From NCBI GenBank assembly GCA_035503055.1, contig DATJTV010000262.1, forward strand, positions 1-15,416: a stretch of DNA of 15,416 bases, in the 5' to 3' direction. The notes under the pieces are model-generated. The model was not told the origin of the DNA and did not search any database. It worked only from the letters and a program-made list of their open reading frames with translations. Position numbers and translations under genes: made by a program. Positions 6,652 through 13,553 of the stretch are shown here, in pieces. Source of the DNA: JAKAWQ01 sp035503055 (GTDB lineage: Bacteria > Pseudomonadota > Alphaproteobacteria > Acetobacterales > Acetobacteraceae). The first letter of the stretch is position 1. Each line of letters opens with the position of its first letter.

Positions 6652-7055
6652 GGCCCGCGCGACGCCTGCTCCTGCAGCCGCGCCGTCACCAGCCGCACCG
6701 CGCGGTGCGCGCCCCAGGACTCGGTGACGCTGACGCGGTCGAGCAGGACCTGCGCGGAAGGCGGGCCGGGCAGCGTCATGGCGGCGAGCGGTGTGACCTG
6801 CACCTCCCAGCGAAAGCCGCTCCCGTCGTCGCCGGACTGCACGCCGGGCACCAGCCGGGACGCGCGGCCGCCCATGGCCGCCAAATGGGAGCGGGCGCGC
6901 GCGACCGCCTGCTCGTAGCGGCCGGCAACGGCGGTCGCGCGGAGCCCTCCGACCGCGCCCTGGAAGAGGACGGCCAGGGCGAGGGCGGCGATGACGAAGG
7001 CAACCAGCACCTCGAGCAACAGGAAGCCGCCCGCGTCAGGGCGGCGCTTCGGCAC
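6648..7055 (-). CDS. gspI: T2SS minor pseudopilin GspI
   Basis: Minor pseudopilin that nucleates the tip complex with GspJ and GspK. The 135-residue product has a 10-residue leader, MPKRRPDAGG, then FLLLEVLVAFVIAAL with Glu at +5. Position +2 is Leu where Thr is usual; this should not block cleavage. A central RARSHLAAMGG helix and the late beta segment VQVTPL fit the small GspI fold, and length is normal. The GTG start at 7055 is supported by GGAGGAAGG just upstream. It overlaps the end of gspH by 20 bases. No ATG lies in a better place. Confidence 0.92.
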   Translation of the reverse strand: MPKRRPDAGGFLLLEVLVAFVIAALALAVLFQGAVGGLRATAVAGRYEQAVARARSHLAAMGGRASRLVPGVQSGDDGSGFRWEVQVTPLAAMTLPGPPSAQVLLDRVSVTESWGAHRAVRLVTARLQEQASRGP

Positions 7056-7464
7056 GGCCTTCCTCCACGGCTCCGGTCATCCAATCGACGGCGATTCGGC
7101 GCCTGAGATCGCCCGCGGCGAGGAGGATCGGCCCGCCGGCGGCGGTGCCGTCGGGCGCGAAGGTCACCCGCACGGGCCCGGCGATGGCGGAGGCGCCGGC
7201 CGGCAGCTTCGTGGGCGGTGCGGTGCCGATGCTGAGCGTGCGCGCGCCTATGGTGACGATGACCGGGTGGTCGTGGGCGATGGCCTCGCCGCGGGCGAGG
7301 CGGAGGCCGAGGGCGACGCGGCTCGCGGCACTTTCGAGGCTGGCGGCGGGGCTCTCCGAGGGGCCGGAGGCGACCACCAGCCCGACCGCGAGCGCCAGCA
7401 CGACGATCACCACCAGCATCTCGAGCAGCGTGAAGCCGCCGCTGCGTTCGATTTTATTGGGCAA
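7036..7464 (-). CDS. gspH: T2SS minor pseudopilin GspH
   Basis: Minor pseudopilin of the T2SS pseudopilus. Read from a TTG at 7464, the product is 142 residues: a 10-residue leader ending in GG, then FTLLEMLVVIVVLAL with Glu at +5, and a beta-rich C-terminal domain. The stretch SRVALGLRLARGEAIAHDHPV (about 48-68) is typical of GspH/FimT-type pseudopilins. No ATG or GTG gives a sensible leader: the frame continues upstream only inside gspF, in the wrong frame for that gene. TTG is therefore inferred, with an 11-base overlap of the gspF end and no clear ribosome-binding site; coupling to gspF translation is likely. The 3' end overlaps gspI by 20 bases. The gene is certain, its exact start less so. 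Confidence 0.88.
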   Translation of the reverse strand: MPNKIERSGGFTLLEMLVVIVVLALAVGLVVASGPSESPAASLESAASRVALGLRLARGEAIAHDHPVIVTIGARTLSIGTAPPTKLPAGASAIAGPVRVTFAPDGTAAGGPILLAAGDLRRRIAVDWMTGAVEEGRAEAPP

Positions 7465-8674
7465 GGTTGTCGAGGCCGAGCATCGCCTGGAGTAGCGAGC
7501 CGACGATCGCCGCGACCATGATCCCCATGACGATGGTGATGGCCGGCACCAGGAGGGCGACCAGCCGCTGCACGCCGAGGCGCACCTGCTCCTCGTGGAT
7601 CTCGGCGGCGCGAAGGGCGATCGGCCCGAGCTGGGCGGTCTCCTCGCCGAGCCGGAGCAGCGAGACGGTGCGGGCGGGAAAGACGCCTGATTCGAGCGGC
7701 CGGGCGAGGCCGCCGCCGTCGCGCACGCTGGCCGTCGCGCGATCGAGTGCTGCGACGCCGGCGCGGTTGCCGAGGATCTCGCGGACGATCGCGAGTGCTG
7801 CGAGCAGCGGCACGCCGTTGACGAGCAGCGTTCCCAGCGTGCGCGTGAGGCGCGCGGCCATGGTCTCGCGGGCGAGGAAGCCGATGACGGGCAGGCGGAG
7901 CAGCAGGGCGTCGGCGGCGGCGCGGGGGCGCGGCCGGCGCAGCGCCTCGCGGGCCGCGAGGGCGAGGAGGAGCAGGGCTGCCAGGACATAGGGACCGTCA
8001 TTGGCGACGAAGACGCCGGCGCCGAGCAGGATCCGCGTCGATTGCGGCAGGGCGACGCCGTTCTGGGCGAAGAGCGGGACGAACTGGGGGAGCACGCGGG
8101 TGAGGAGCAGTGTGACCGATCCGATGGCCGCGATCAGCAGCATCACCGGATAGACCATCGCCGTGCGGACGGTCGCGACCAGGCTCCGCTCGCGCTCGAA
8201 GAGGAGGGCGAGGCGCTCAAGCGTGGCGGCGAGCGCGCCGCCCGCCTCGCCGGCGCGGACGAGGCCGACCAGGAGCTTGGGGAAGCTGCGCGGCTCGGCC
8301 GCCATGGCGCCGGCCAGGGTGCCGCCGTCGCGGACCGCGTCGCGGACGCGGCCGAAGACGGCGCCGACGCGCGGGTTGGGTGCCGTCTCGACCAGGTAGC
8401 GGAGCGCGCGGTCGAGGTCCTGGCCGGCGCCGAGCATGGTCGCGAGCTCGCGGATCGCCTCGGCGAGCTCGCTGCGGGAGAGCGCGCGGCCGTTGCCGAT
8501 CTCGGTCTGGAGGAGTTGGACGAGCGCCGAGCCGCGGGTCGCCTCGGCGGCCGAGACCGGAAGGTTCCCGGCACGGCGGAGCTGCTCGATGACGGACGCC
8601 TGGTCGGGCGCCTCCATGGTGCCGCGCGCGAGCGCGCCCGAGGGCTCGATCGCGACATAGCGGAAGGCGGGCAT
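7454..8674 (-). CDS. gspF: T2SS polytopic inner-membrane protein GspF
   Basis: Core polytopic membrane protein of the platform, thought to transmit GspE ATPase movement to pseudopilin assembly. The 406-residue product begins MPAFRYVAIEPSG, a family hallmark, and has two repeated T2SSF domains, about 66-195 and 268-392. The membrane segments are about 172-193, 226-243 and 369-393. Conserved pieces include FPKLLVGLVRAGEAGGAL (131-148), the second-domain FPARTVSLLRLGEETAQL (332-349) and a C-terminal ITIVMGIMVAAIV (379-391). Length is typical. The ATG has GAGG 8 bases upstream and lies 9 bases after the gspE stop. The last 11 bases overlap gspH. Confidence 0.97.
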   Translation of the reverse strand: MPAFRYVAIEPSGALARGTMEAPDQASVIEQLRRAGNLPVSAAEATRGSALVQLLQTEIGNGRALSRSELAEAIRELATMLGAGQDLDRALRYLVETAPNPRVGAVFGRVRDAVRDGGTLAGAMAAEPRSFPKLLVGLVRAGEAGGALAATLERLALLFERERSLVATVRTAMVYPVMLLIAAIGSVTLLLTRVLPQFVPLFAQNGVALPQSTRILLGAGVFVANDGPYVLAALLLLALAAREALRRPRPRAAADALLLRLPVIGFLARETMAARLTRTLGTLLVNGVPLLAALAIVREILGNRAGVAALDRATASVRDGGGLARPLESGVFPARTVSLLRLGEETAQLGPIALRAAEIHEEQVRLGVQRLVALLVPAITIVMGIMVAAIVGSLLQAMLGLDNLAQ

Positions 8675-8683
8675 CGGCCGGCC

Positions 8684-10405
8684 TCAGCCCTCGGCGCGCA
8701 CGCTGCGCGCCAGCTCCGCAAGCGTGGTCTCGCCGGCGAGCACGGCGTCGAGGCCGGCTCCGAACATCGGGACCATGCCGCCTTCGATGGCGGCGCGCTC
8801 GATCTCGGCCTCGCCGGCGCGGGAGAATATGCGCTCGGCGATCGCGGCGTCGGGAACGAGGAACTCGGCGATCGCACGGCGGCCGCGATAGCCGGTGCCA
8901 CGGCAGGCGGAGCAGCCCGCGGCGTGCCAGAGCATCGGGGGCGAGGATCCGGCCGGGGCGCGGCGCGCGAGGTCGAGGCGGGCGGCGAGCGCGGCGGGCG
9001 CGGGGGCGGCGCGGCGGCACTCGGGGCAGAGCCGGCGGACGAGCCGCTGGGCCAGCACACCGCGGAGGACGGCGGCGACGAGATAGTCCTCGAGCCCCAT
9101 GTCGCGCAGGCGCGTGACCGTCGCGGCGGCCGAGTTCGTGTGCAGCGTCGAGAGCACGAGATGGCCGGTGAGCGCGGCCTGGACGGCGATCTGGGCGGTC
9201 TCGAGGTCGCGGATCTCGCCCACCATGATGACGTCCGGGTCCTGGCGGAGGATGGCGCGGAGGAGATGGGCGAAATCGAGCCCGATCTGCGGCTTGACCT
9301 GGATCTGGTTGATCCCGGGAAGCTGGAACTCGATCGGGTCCTCGATGGCGATGACTTTGCGGGTGACCGAGTTGAGGCCGAGGAGCCCGGTGTAGAGGGT
9401 GGTGGTCTTGCCGCTGCCGGTGGGGCCGGTGACGAGGACGATGCCGTTGGGCAGGGCGAAGGCGGTTTCGAGGCGGGCGACGACCGAAGCGGGCAGGCCG
9501 AGGCGGGCATAGTCGAAGGCGACGGCGCCGCGATCGAGGACGCGGAGCACGACCGTCTCGCCGTGCAGCGCGGGAACGGAGGAGACGCGGAAATCGACGT
9601 CCTGGCCGCGCACCGCGAGCTTGATGCGCCCGTCCTGGGGCAGGCGGCGCTCAGCGATGTCGAGCCGGGCCATGATCTTGATCCGGCTGATGATGGCCGG
9701 GGCGAGGCGGGCCGGCGGGCTCTCGATCTCGGCGAGCATTCCGTCGTGGCGGTAGCGGATGCGCAGGCGATCCTCGAAGGGCTCGATATGGATATCGGAG
9801 GCGCGGGTCTCGACGGCGCGGGCGATGAGCTGGTTGACGAGGCGGATCACCGGCGCCTCGCTTGCGAGGTCGCGGAGACGGTCGGCGTCCTCCTCGAGCG
9901 GGGCGGGCGGTTCGGCGCCGGCGGCGGCAGCGGTTCCCGGGGCGGCGTCGGGGTAGAGGCGCGCGAGCGCGGCCTCGAGCTCGATCGGGACGGCGACCTC
10001 GATCGCGACATCGTGGCCGACCGCGGCGGCGACGGCGCGGGCGGCGAAATCGTCGAGCGGATCGGACATGGCGAGCGCGAGCACGCCGGCCTCGAGGGCG
10101 ACCGGCACGGCCCGGGCGGCGCGGAGGAAGCGGGATTCGAGGCGCTCGGGGAAGAGCGGCTCGGCCGGGTAGCGGGCGGCGACGGCGAGCGGGACGCCGA
10201 GCAGGGCCGCGTAGGAGGCGGCGAGGTCGCGCTCGGCGATCAGGCCGAGCTGCTTGAGGACGAGATCGAGGCGGCCCTCGGTCTCGGCGGCGACGCGGCG
10301 CGCGCGCTCGATCGCCCGCTCGTCGCAGAGGCCGCGGGCGAGGATCAACGCCGCCAGCGCATCGATCCGATCGCTGCCGCGCTCGAGTATCATCGGCTTG
10401 GGCAT
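8684..10405 (-). CDS. gspE: T2SS cytoplasmic assembly ATPase GspE
   Basis: Hexameric ATPase powering pseudopilus assembly at the cytoplasmic face. The 573-residue product has N-terminal GspE/MshEN-type domains (about 15-150), an N2 linker domain with RASDIHIEPF (201-210), and a RecA-like core. Catalytic motifs are complete: Walker A GPTGSGKTTT (327-336), the Asp-box/Walker B DPDVIMVGEIRD (389-400) and the His box TGHLVLSTLHTN (413-424). A zinc-binding element has CPEC (460-463) and CSAC (498-501), as expected for GspE. Length is slightly above the usual 500. The ATG at 10405 has GGCGAG upstream; an ATG four codons later is possible. It leads the gspEFHIJ operon and diverges from gspO. Confidence 0.97.
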   Translation of the reverse strand: MPKPMILERGSDRIDALAALILARGLCDERAIERARRVAAETEGRLDLVLKQLGLIAERDLAASYAALLGVPLAVAARYPAEPLFPERLESRFLRAARAVPVALEAGVLALAMSDPLDDFAARAVAAAVGHDVAIEVAVPIELEAALARLYPDAAPGTAAAAGAEPPAPLEEDADRLRDLASEAPVIRLVNQLIARAVETRASDIHIEPFEDRLRIRYRHDGMLAEIESPPARLAPAIISRIKIMARLDIAERRLPQDGRIKLAVRGQDVDFRVSSVPALHGETVVLRVLDRGAVAFDYARLGLPASVVARLETAFALPNGIVLVTGPTGSGKTTTLYTGLLGLNSVTRKVIAIEDPIEFQLPGINQIQVKPQIGLDFAHLLRAILRQDPDVIMVGEIRDLETAQIAVQAALTGHLVLSTLHTNSAAATVTRLRDMGLEDYLVAAVLRGVLAQRLVRRLCPECRRAAPAPAALAARLDLARRAPAGSSPPMLWHAAGCSACRGTGYRGRRAIAEFLVPDAAIAERIFSRAGEAEIERAAIEGGMVPMFGAGLDAVLAGETTLAELARSVRAEG

Positions 10406-10479
10406 ACTCGCCGGTCCGCGTTGCCCGTAACGTTAAGGTTCGTAAGCGTTGACGATAAGCGGTAATCAGCGGACGCGCG
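10406..10479. promoter_or_regulatory. Divergent control region between gspE and gspO
   Basis: A 74-base gap separates the divergent starts of gspE (minus) and the peptidase gene (plus), so promoters for both probably lie here or overlap the starts. It contains the perfect palindrome TAACGTTA (10428-10435), part of GTAACGTT at 10427-10434, which is also present upstream of gspL. A second, related stretch, GTAAGCGTT (10442-10450), follows, then TTGACG (10449-10454). No convincing -35/-10 pair with standard spacing could be assigned on either strand. Regulatory function is inferred from position and the shared dyad. Confidence 0.4.
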
Positions 10480-11229
10480 ATGACAATCCCGTGGCCCGCC
10501 TGGCTCGCGATCATCGTCGGGCCGGCGATCGGCAGCCTGCTCGGCGTGTTCGTCGCGCGCCTGCCCGCCGGCCGGCCTGTCATGCTCGGCCGGTCGGTCT
10601 GCGCCGGGTGCGGGCGGCCGCTCACGGCGCTCGAGCTGGTTCCGATCCTCTCCTATCTCCGGCTCCGCGGGCGGTGCCGGTGCGGCGCCGCTGCGATTGG
10701 GCCGTTCCATCTGTCGATCGAGATCGCCGCGGTCGCGGTGCCGGCTTCCGCGCTGCTCGCCGGGCAGGGCGGCGCGCTGCTGTGGACGGGCCTCGTCCTC
10801 GGCTGGGGCCTGCTGGCGCTGGCCTGGACCGACGCCGCGACCCTCATGCTCCCGGATGCGCTGACCCTGCCGCTGATCCCGGCCGGCCTGCTCGCCGCGT
10901 GGCGGCTGGTTCCGGATGCGCTCGCCCTGCATGCCGCGGCGGCCATCCTCGGCTACGGCGCCTTCGCGCTGCTCCGCCTCGGCTGGCGCGCCTGGCGCGG
11001 CGCCGAGGGCATCGGCGCCGGCGATGCGAAGCTGATGGCGGTCGGCGGGGCGTGGCTCGGGCTCGCGGCGCTGCCGTATGTCGTGCTCGCGGCGGGCCTT
11101 GCGGGGCTTGCGCTTGCCGGCATCCTGGCACTTGCCGGCCGCGCGATCGGGCGCGAGACGGCGCTGCCCTTCGGCCCGCCGCTGGCGCTCGCGATCTGGG
11201 CCGCGTGGCTCCTGCTCGGGCCCGGATAA
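10480..11229 (+). CDS. gspO: Prepilin peptidase GspO/PilD (A24 family)
   Basis: Inner-membrane aspartyl peptidase that removes the leaders of the pseudopilins and, in bifunctional forms, N-methylates the new N-terminus. The 249-residue product has the N-terminal GSLLGVFVARLP (18-29), a cysteine-bearing cytoplasmic domain, then several membrane helices. The catalytic aspartates are Asp118 (in TDAATLMLPD) and Asp182 (in GAGDAK, the GxGD motif). Cys41 and Cys44 form a CxxC, but the second pair is Cys66-x-Cys68 instead of CxxC, and the usual RYP after it is replaced by FHL. Peptidase activity is well supported; methylation is less certain. The ATG lacks a clear ribosome-binding site. It diverges from gspE and would serve the five pseudopilins encoded here. 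Confidence 0.93.
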   Translation: MTIPWPAWLAIIVGPAIGSLLGVFVARLPAGRPVMLGRSVCAGCGRPLTALELVPILSYLRLRGRCRCGAAAIGPFHLSIEIAAVAVPASALLAGQGGALLWTGLVLGWGLLALAWTDAATLMLPDALTLPLIPAGLLAAWRLVPDALALHAAAAILGYGAFALLRLGWRAWRGAEGIGAGDAKLMAVGGAWLGLAALPYVVLAAGLAGLALAGILALAGRAIGRETALPFGPPLALAIWAAWLLLGPG

Positions 11230-11290
11230 ACGAGCGTAAAGAGTTTCGTGGCCGGCAGGCCGGGCGAAAGGATCGCTGCGGAAGCTCCCG
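11230..11290. other. Convergent spacer between the T2SS and urea clusters
   Basis: This 61-base gap separates the stop of gspO (plus) from the stop of ureD (minus). It holds only a weak, short dyad around GGCCGGCAGGCCGG (11250-11263), with no following T-run on either strand, so no terminator is called. It is the boundary between two functionally unrelated clusters and lies where urease structural genes would be expected after ureD. No attachment site, repeat or insertion-sequence remnant is visible. Confidence 0.4.
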
Positions 11291-12130
11291 TCAGCAGAGC
11301 CAGACGCGGGGAAGCGGGCGGCCGGCGCGGAGGACGGCGAGGGACGCGACGAGGGCGGTGCGCAGCGCCGCACCGTCGCGCGCGAGGAGGCGGACGAGGA
11401 GAAGGCCGTCGAAGGCGGAGGCGCCGAGTTCGATCCCGGGAAGCGTGAGGGCGCGGAGCGCGTCGAGGTCGGCGGGCGGGCCCGCGTGAAGGATGGTTGC
11501 GAGCGCGCGGGCGCCGGCGGCGATGGCGGGACGGTCGAGCGCTGCGGCGAGCGGGCCTTCGAGGCGTAGCGTGTCCTCGAGGATCGGTCGGCCGGCGCGG
11601 CGGACTGAGAGGCGGTCGCGGAGGAAGCCGTTGCGCACCTCCTCGCCCATCGCGCGGCGGCCGAAGACGATCGCTTCGAGGGCGAGAAGGGAGGCGGTTG
11701 GCGCGAGGTCGATCGTGAGCGAACGGTCGAGGGCGGCGCGATCGAAGAGGATCGCCTCCTGCGGCAGCCATTCGAGCGCCGCACCGGGGCCGACGGAGAG
11801 ATGGTGGCGCAGCCGGGCGGGCGGGCTTTTTGCCGCGGCGCGGTAGAAGCGCTCGGCCGCCTGGCCGGCGATGGTGGCGGCGGCGCCTTCCTCGAGGCTG
11901 ACCGAGATCTCGAGCTGATCGCCCGGGGCGACGCCGCCCGAGCTGTTGACGAGGACGGCGCAGGGCGGCTCGCCGGACGCGGGGCGGGGAAAGCGCGCCT
12001 TCAGGCAGCCTTGCTGGTAGAGGCGGGAGAGCGCGGTTTTTCCGGGCGCCGGGCTGCGGAAGCCGATCGCGAGGCGGCCGCGCGCGCGTTGGGCGGGGAG
12101 AAGCTCAGACGGAGAGGCGCCGTCGTACAT
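11291..12130 (-). CDS. ureD: Urease accessory protein UreD
   Basis: Urease maturation chaperone that binds apo-urease and, with UreF and UreG, helps load nickel. The 279-residue product has family features in order: an N-terminal RARGRLAIGF strand (15-24), LYQQGCLKARFPRP (37-50), NSSGGVAPGD (62-71), AAERFYRA (91-98), EWLPQEAILFDRA (120-132), and a central LEAIVFGRRAMGE (151-163). Length is normal for UreD. The ATG at 12130 overlaps the urtE end by 26 bases and has only AGG directly beside it, so a start a few codons later is possible. It is the last gene of the urt operon visible here. The urease subunit genes ureABC and the other accessory genes do not follow, because gspO lies there in the opposite direction. 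Confidence 0.93.
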   Translation of the reverse strand: MYDGASPSELLPAQRARGRLAIGFRSPAPGKTALSRLYQQGCLKARFPRPASGEPPCAVLVNSSGGVAPGDQLEISVSLEEGAAATIAGQAAERFYRAAAKSPPARLRHHLSVGPGAALEWLPQEAILFDRAALDRSLTIDLAPTASLLALEAIVFGRRAMGEEVRNGFLRDRLSVRRAGRPILEDTLRLEGPLAAALDRPAIAAGARALATILHAGPPADLDALRALTLPGIELGASAFDGLLLVRLLARDGAALRTALVASLAVLRAGRPLPRVWLC

Positions 12131-12800
12131 CCTGCTCGTCGAGCGAGGCGAGCGGCCCGGCGAGGACGATATCGCCGCGATCCATGACGGCGACCTCCTG
12201 GGCTAGCTCGCGCGCGAAGTCGAAATATTGTTCGACGAGGAGGATGGCCATGCCGCCGCGATCGCGCAAGAGCGCGATAATCCGGCCGATATCCTTGATG
12301 ATGCTGGGCTGGATGCCCTCCGTCGGCTCGTCGAGGACAAGGAGCCGCGGCTGCATGACGAGCGCGCGCGCGATCGCGAGCTGCTGCTGCTGGCCGCCCG
12401 AGAGATCGCCGCCGCGGCGGCCGAGCATCGTCTTGAGGATGGGAAAGAGCGCGAAGATGTCGTCGGGGAGGCGGCGCACGCGACGCTTGAGGACCCCGAA
12501 CCCGGTCTCGAGATTCTCGCGCACAGTGAGCAGGGGGAAGATATCGCGGCCCTGCGGGACCCAGGCGATGCCGCGGCGCGCGCGCTCGTAGGAGGGAAGG
12601 CGGGAGACTTCGGCGCCCTCCCAACGGATGCTGCCGGCGGCGATCGGGTAGGCGCCGACGACGGCGCGCAGGAGGCTCGTCTTGCCGACGCCGTTGCGCC
12701 CGAGGAGGCAGGTGACCTCGTTCGGGCGGGCGACGATGGATACCTGGCGAAGCGCGATCGCCGCGCCGTAGTAGAGATCCACGTCTTTCACTTCGAGCAT
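12105..12800 (-). CDS. urtE: Urea ABC transporter ATPase UrtE
   Basis: One of two cytoplasmic ATPases that power high-affinity urea import through UrtB/UrtC. The 231-residue product has Walker A GRNGVGKTS (34-42), a Q-loop in VPQGRDIFPL (81-90), signature LSGGQQQQ (133-140) and Walker B LLVLDEPTEGIQPSII (153-168). The latter, with GIQPSII, is characteristic of UrtE among LivF-like proteins. The switch position has Gln in LLVEQY, as is usual in the LivF group. Length is typical. It starts 3 bases after the urtD stop. Its position after urtD and before ureD distinguishes it from a branched-chain amino-acid transporter subunit. Confidence 0.97.
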   Translation of the reverse strand: MLEVKDVDLYYGAAIALRQVSIVARPNEVTCLLGRNGVGKTSLLRAVVGAYPIAAGSIRWEGAEVSRLPSYERARRGIAWVPQGRDIFPLLTVRENLETGFGVLKRRVRRLPDDIFALFPILKTMLGRRGGDLSGGQQQQLAIARALVMQPRLLVLDEPTEGIQPSIIKDIGRIIALLRDRGGMAILLVEQYFDFARELAQEVAVMDRGDIVLAGPLASLDEQDVRRRLSV

Positions 12801-12803
12801 CGC

Positions 12804-13553
12804 TCAGCGCCCGAGATAGACTTCGATGACGCGGTGATCCTCGCTCACCTGGTCGATCGAGCCTTCGGCGAGGACCGAGCCCTCGTGCAGCACGGTGACG
12901 GTAACACCGAGCTCGCGCACGAATTCCATGTCGTGCTCGACCACGACGACGCTGTGGGTGCGGTTGATTTCGCGGAGCAGCTCGGCGGTTTGATGCGTTT
13001 CCGAATCGGTCATGCCGGCGACCGGCTCGTCCACGAGGAGAAGGCGCGGATCCTGGGCGAGCAGCATGCCGATCTCGAGCCATTGCTTCTGGCCGTGGCT
13101 CAGGATGCCGGCGGGCAGGCGGCGCTGCTCGGTGAGGCGGATGGTTGAGAGGATCACACCGATGCGCTCGATCTCGTCGGGCGTCTTGCGGGCGAAGAGC
13201 GAGAAGCGCGGACGGCGGTCACCGGCGAGGGCGAGAAGGATGTTGTCCTCGACGGTGTGGAACTCGAAGACGGTGGGCTTCTGGAATTTCCGCCCGATGC
13301 CGAGGCGGGCGATGGTGGCTTCGTCGAGCCGGGTGAGGTCGGTGTTGGCGCCGAAAACGGCGCGGCCGGTATCCGGGCGCGTCTTGCCGGTGATGACGTC
13401 CATCATCGTCGTCTTGCCGGCCCCGTTCGGGCCGATGACGGCGCGCATCTCGCCCGCGGCGAGCGTCAGCGAAAGCTCGTTGAGCGCGCGGAACCCATCG
13501 AAGCTGACGGTGACGCCTTCGAGGCGGAGCAGCGGTTCGGCCGATTCGCTCAT
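12804..13553 (-). CDS. urtD: Urea ABC transporter ATPase UrtD
   Basis: The second ATPase of the urea importer, of the LivG type. The 249-residue product has Walker A GPNGAGKTT (41-49), a Q-loop in GRKFQKPTVF (87-96), a signature written LSHGQKQWLE (151-160) rather than LSGGQ, Walker B LLLVDEPVAGM (171-181) and the switch His in VVVEHDMEFV (203-212). LSHGQKQWLE and FQKPTVF are typical of UrtD and separate it from LivG. The ATG overlaps the urtC stop (ATGA at 13550-13553), so translation is probably coupled. No separate ribosome-binding site is evident. Confidence 0.97.
   Translation of the reverse strand: MSESAEPLLRLEGVTVSFDGFRALNELSLTLAAGEMRAVIGPNGAGKTTMMDVITGKTRPDTGRAVFGANTDLTRLDEATIARLGIGRKFQKPTVFEFHTVEDNILLALAGDRRPRFSLFARKTPDEIERIGVILSTIRLTEQRRLPAGILSHGQKQWLEIGMLLAQDPRLLLVDEPVAGMTDSETHQTAELLREINRTHSVVVVEHDMEFVRELGVTVTVLHEGSVLAEGSIDQVSEDHRVIEVYLGR

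Noticed and set aside
7036..8001. A longer version of gspH starting at an ATG inside gspF
   Set aside because: The extra N-terminus is an out-of-frame copy of gspF, rich in Arg, Ser and Pro, and would bury the prepilin leader far inside the protein.
8042..10465. An 807-codon open frame on the plus strand, antisense to gspE and gspF
   Set aside because: The translation is low-complexity, rich in Asp, Glu, Gly and Ala, and resembles no protein; such long shadow frames are expected opposite high-GC genes. gspE and gspF are unmistakable on the other strand.
11250..11263. Short dyad between gspO and ureD as a bidirectional terminator
   Set aside because: The stem is only about 4-5 bp with a tiny loop and no T-run on either side.
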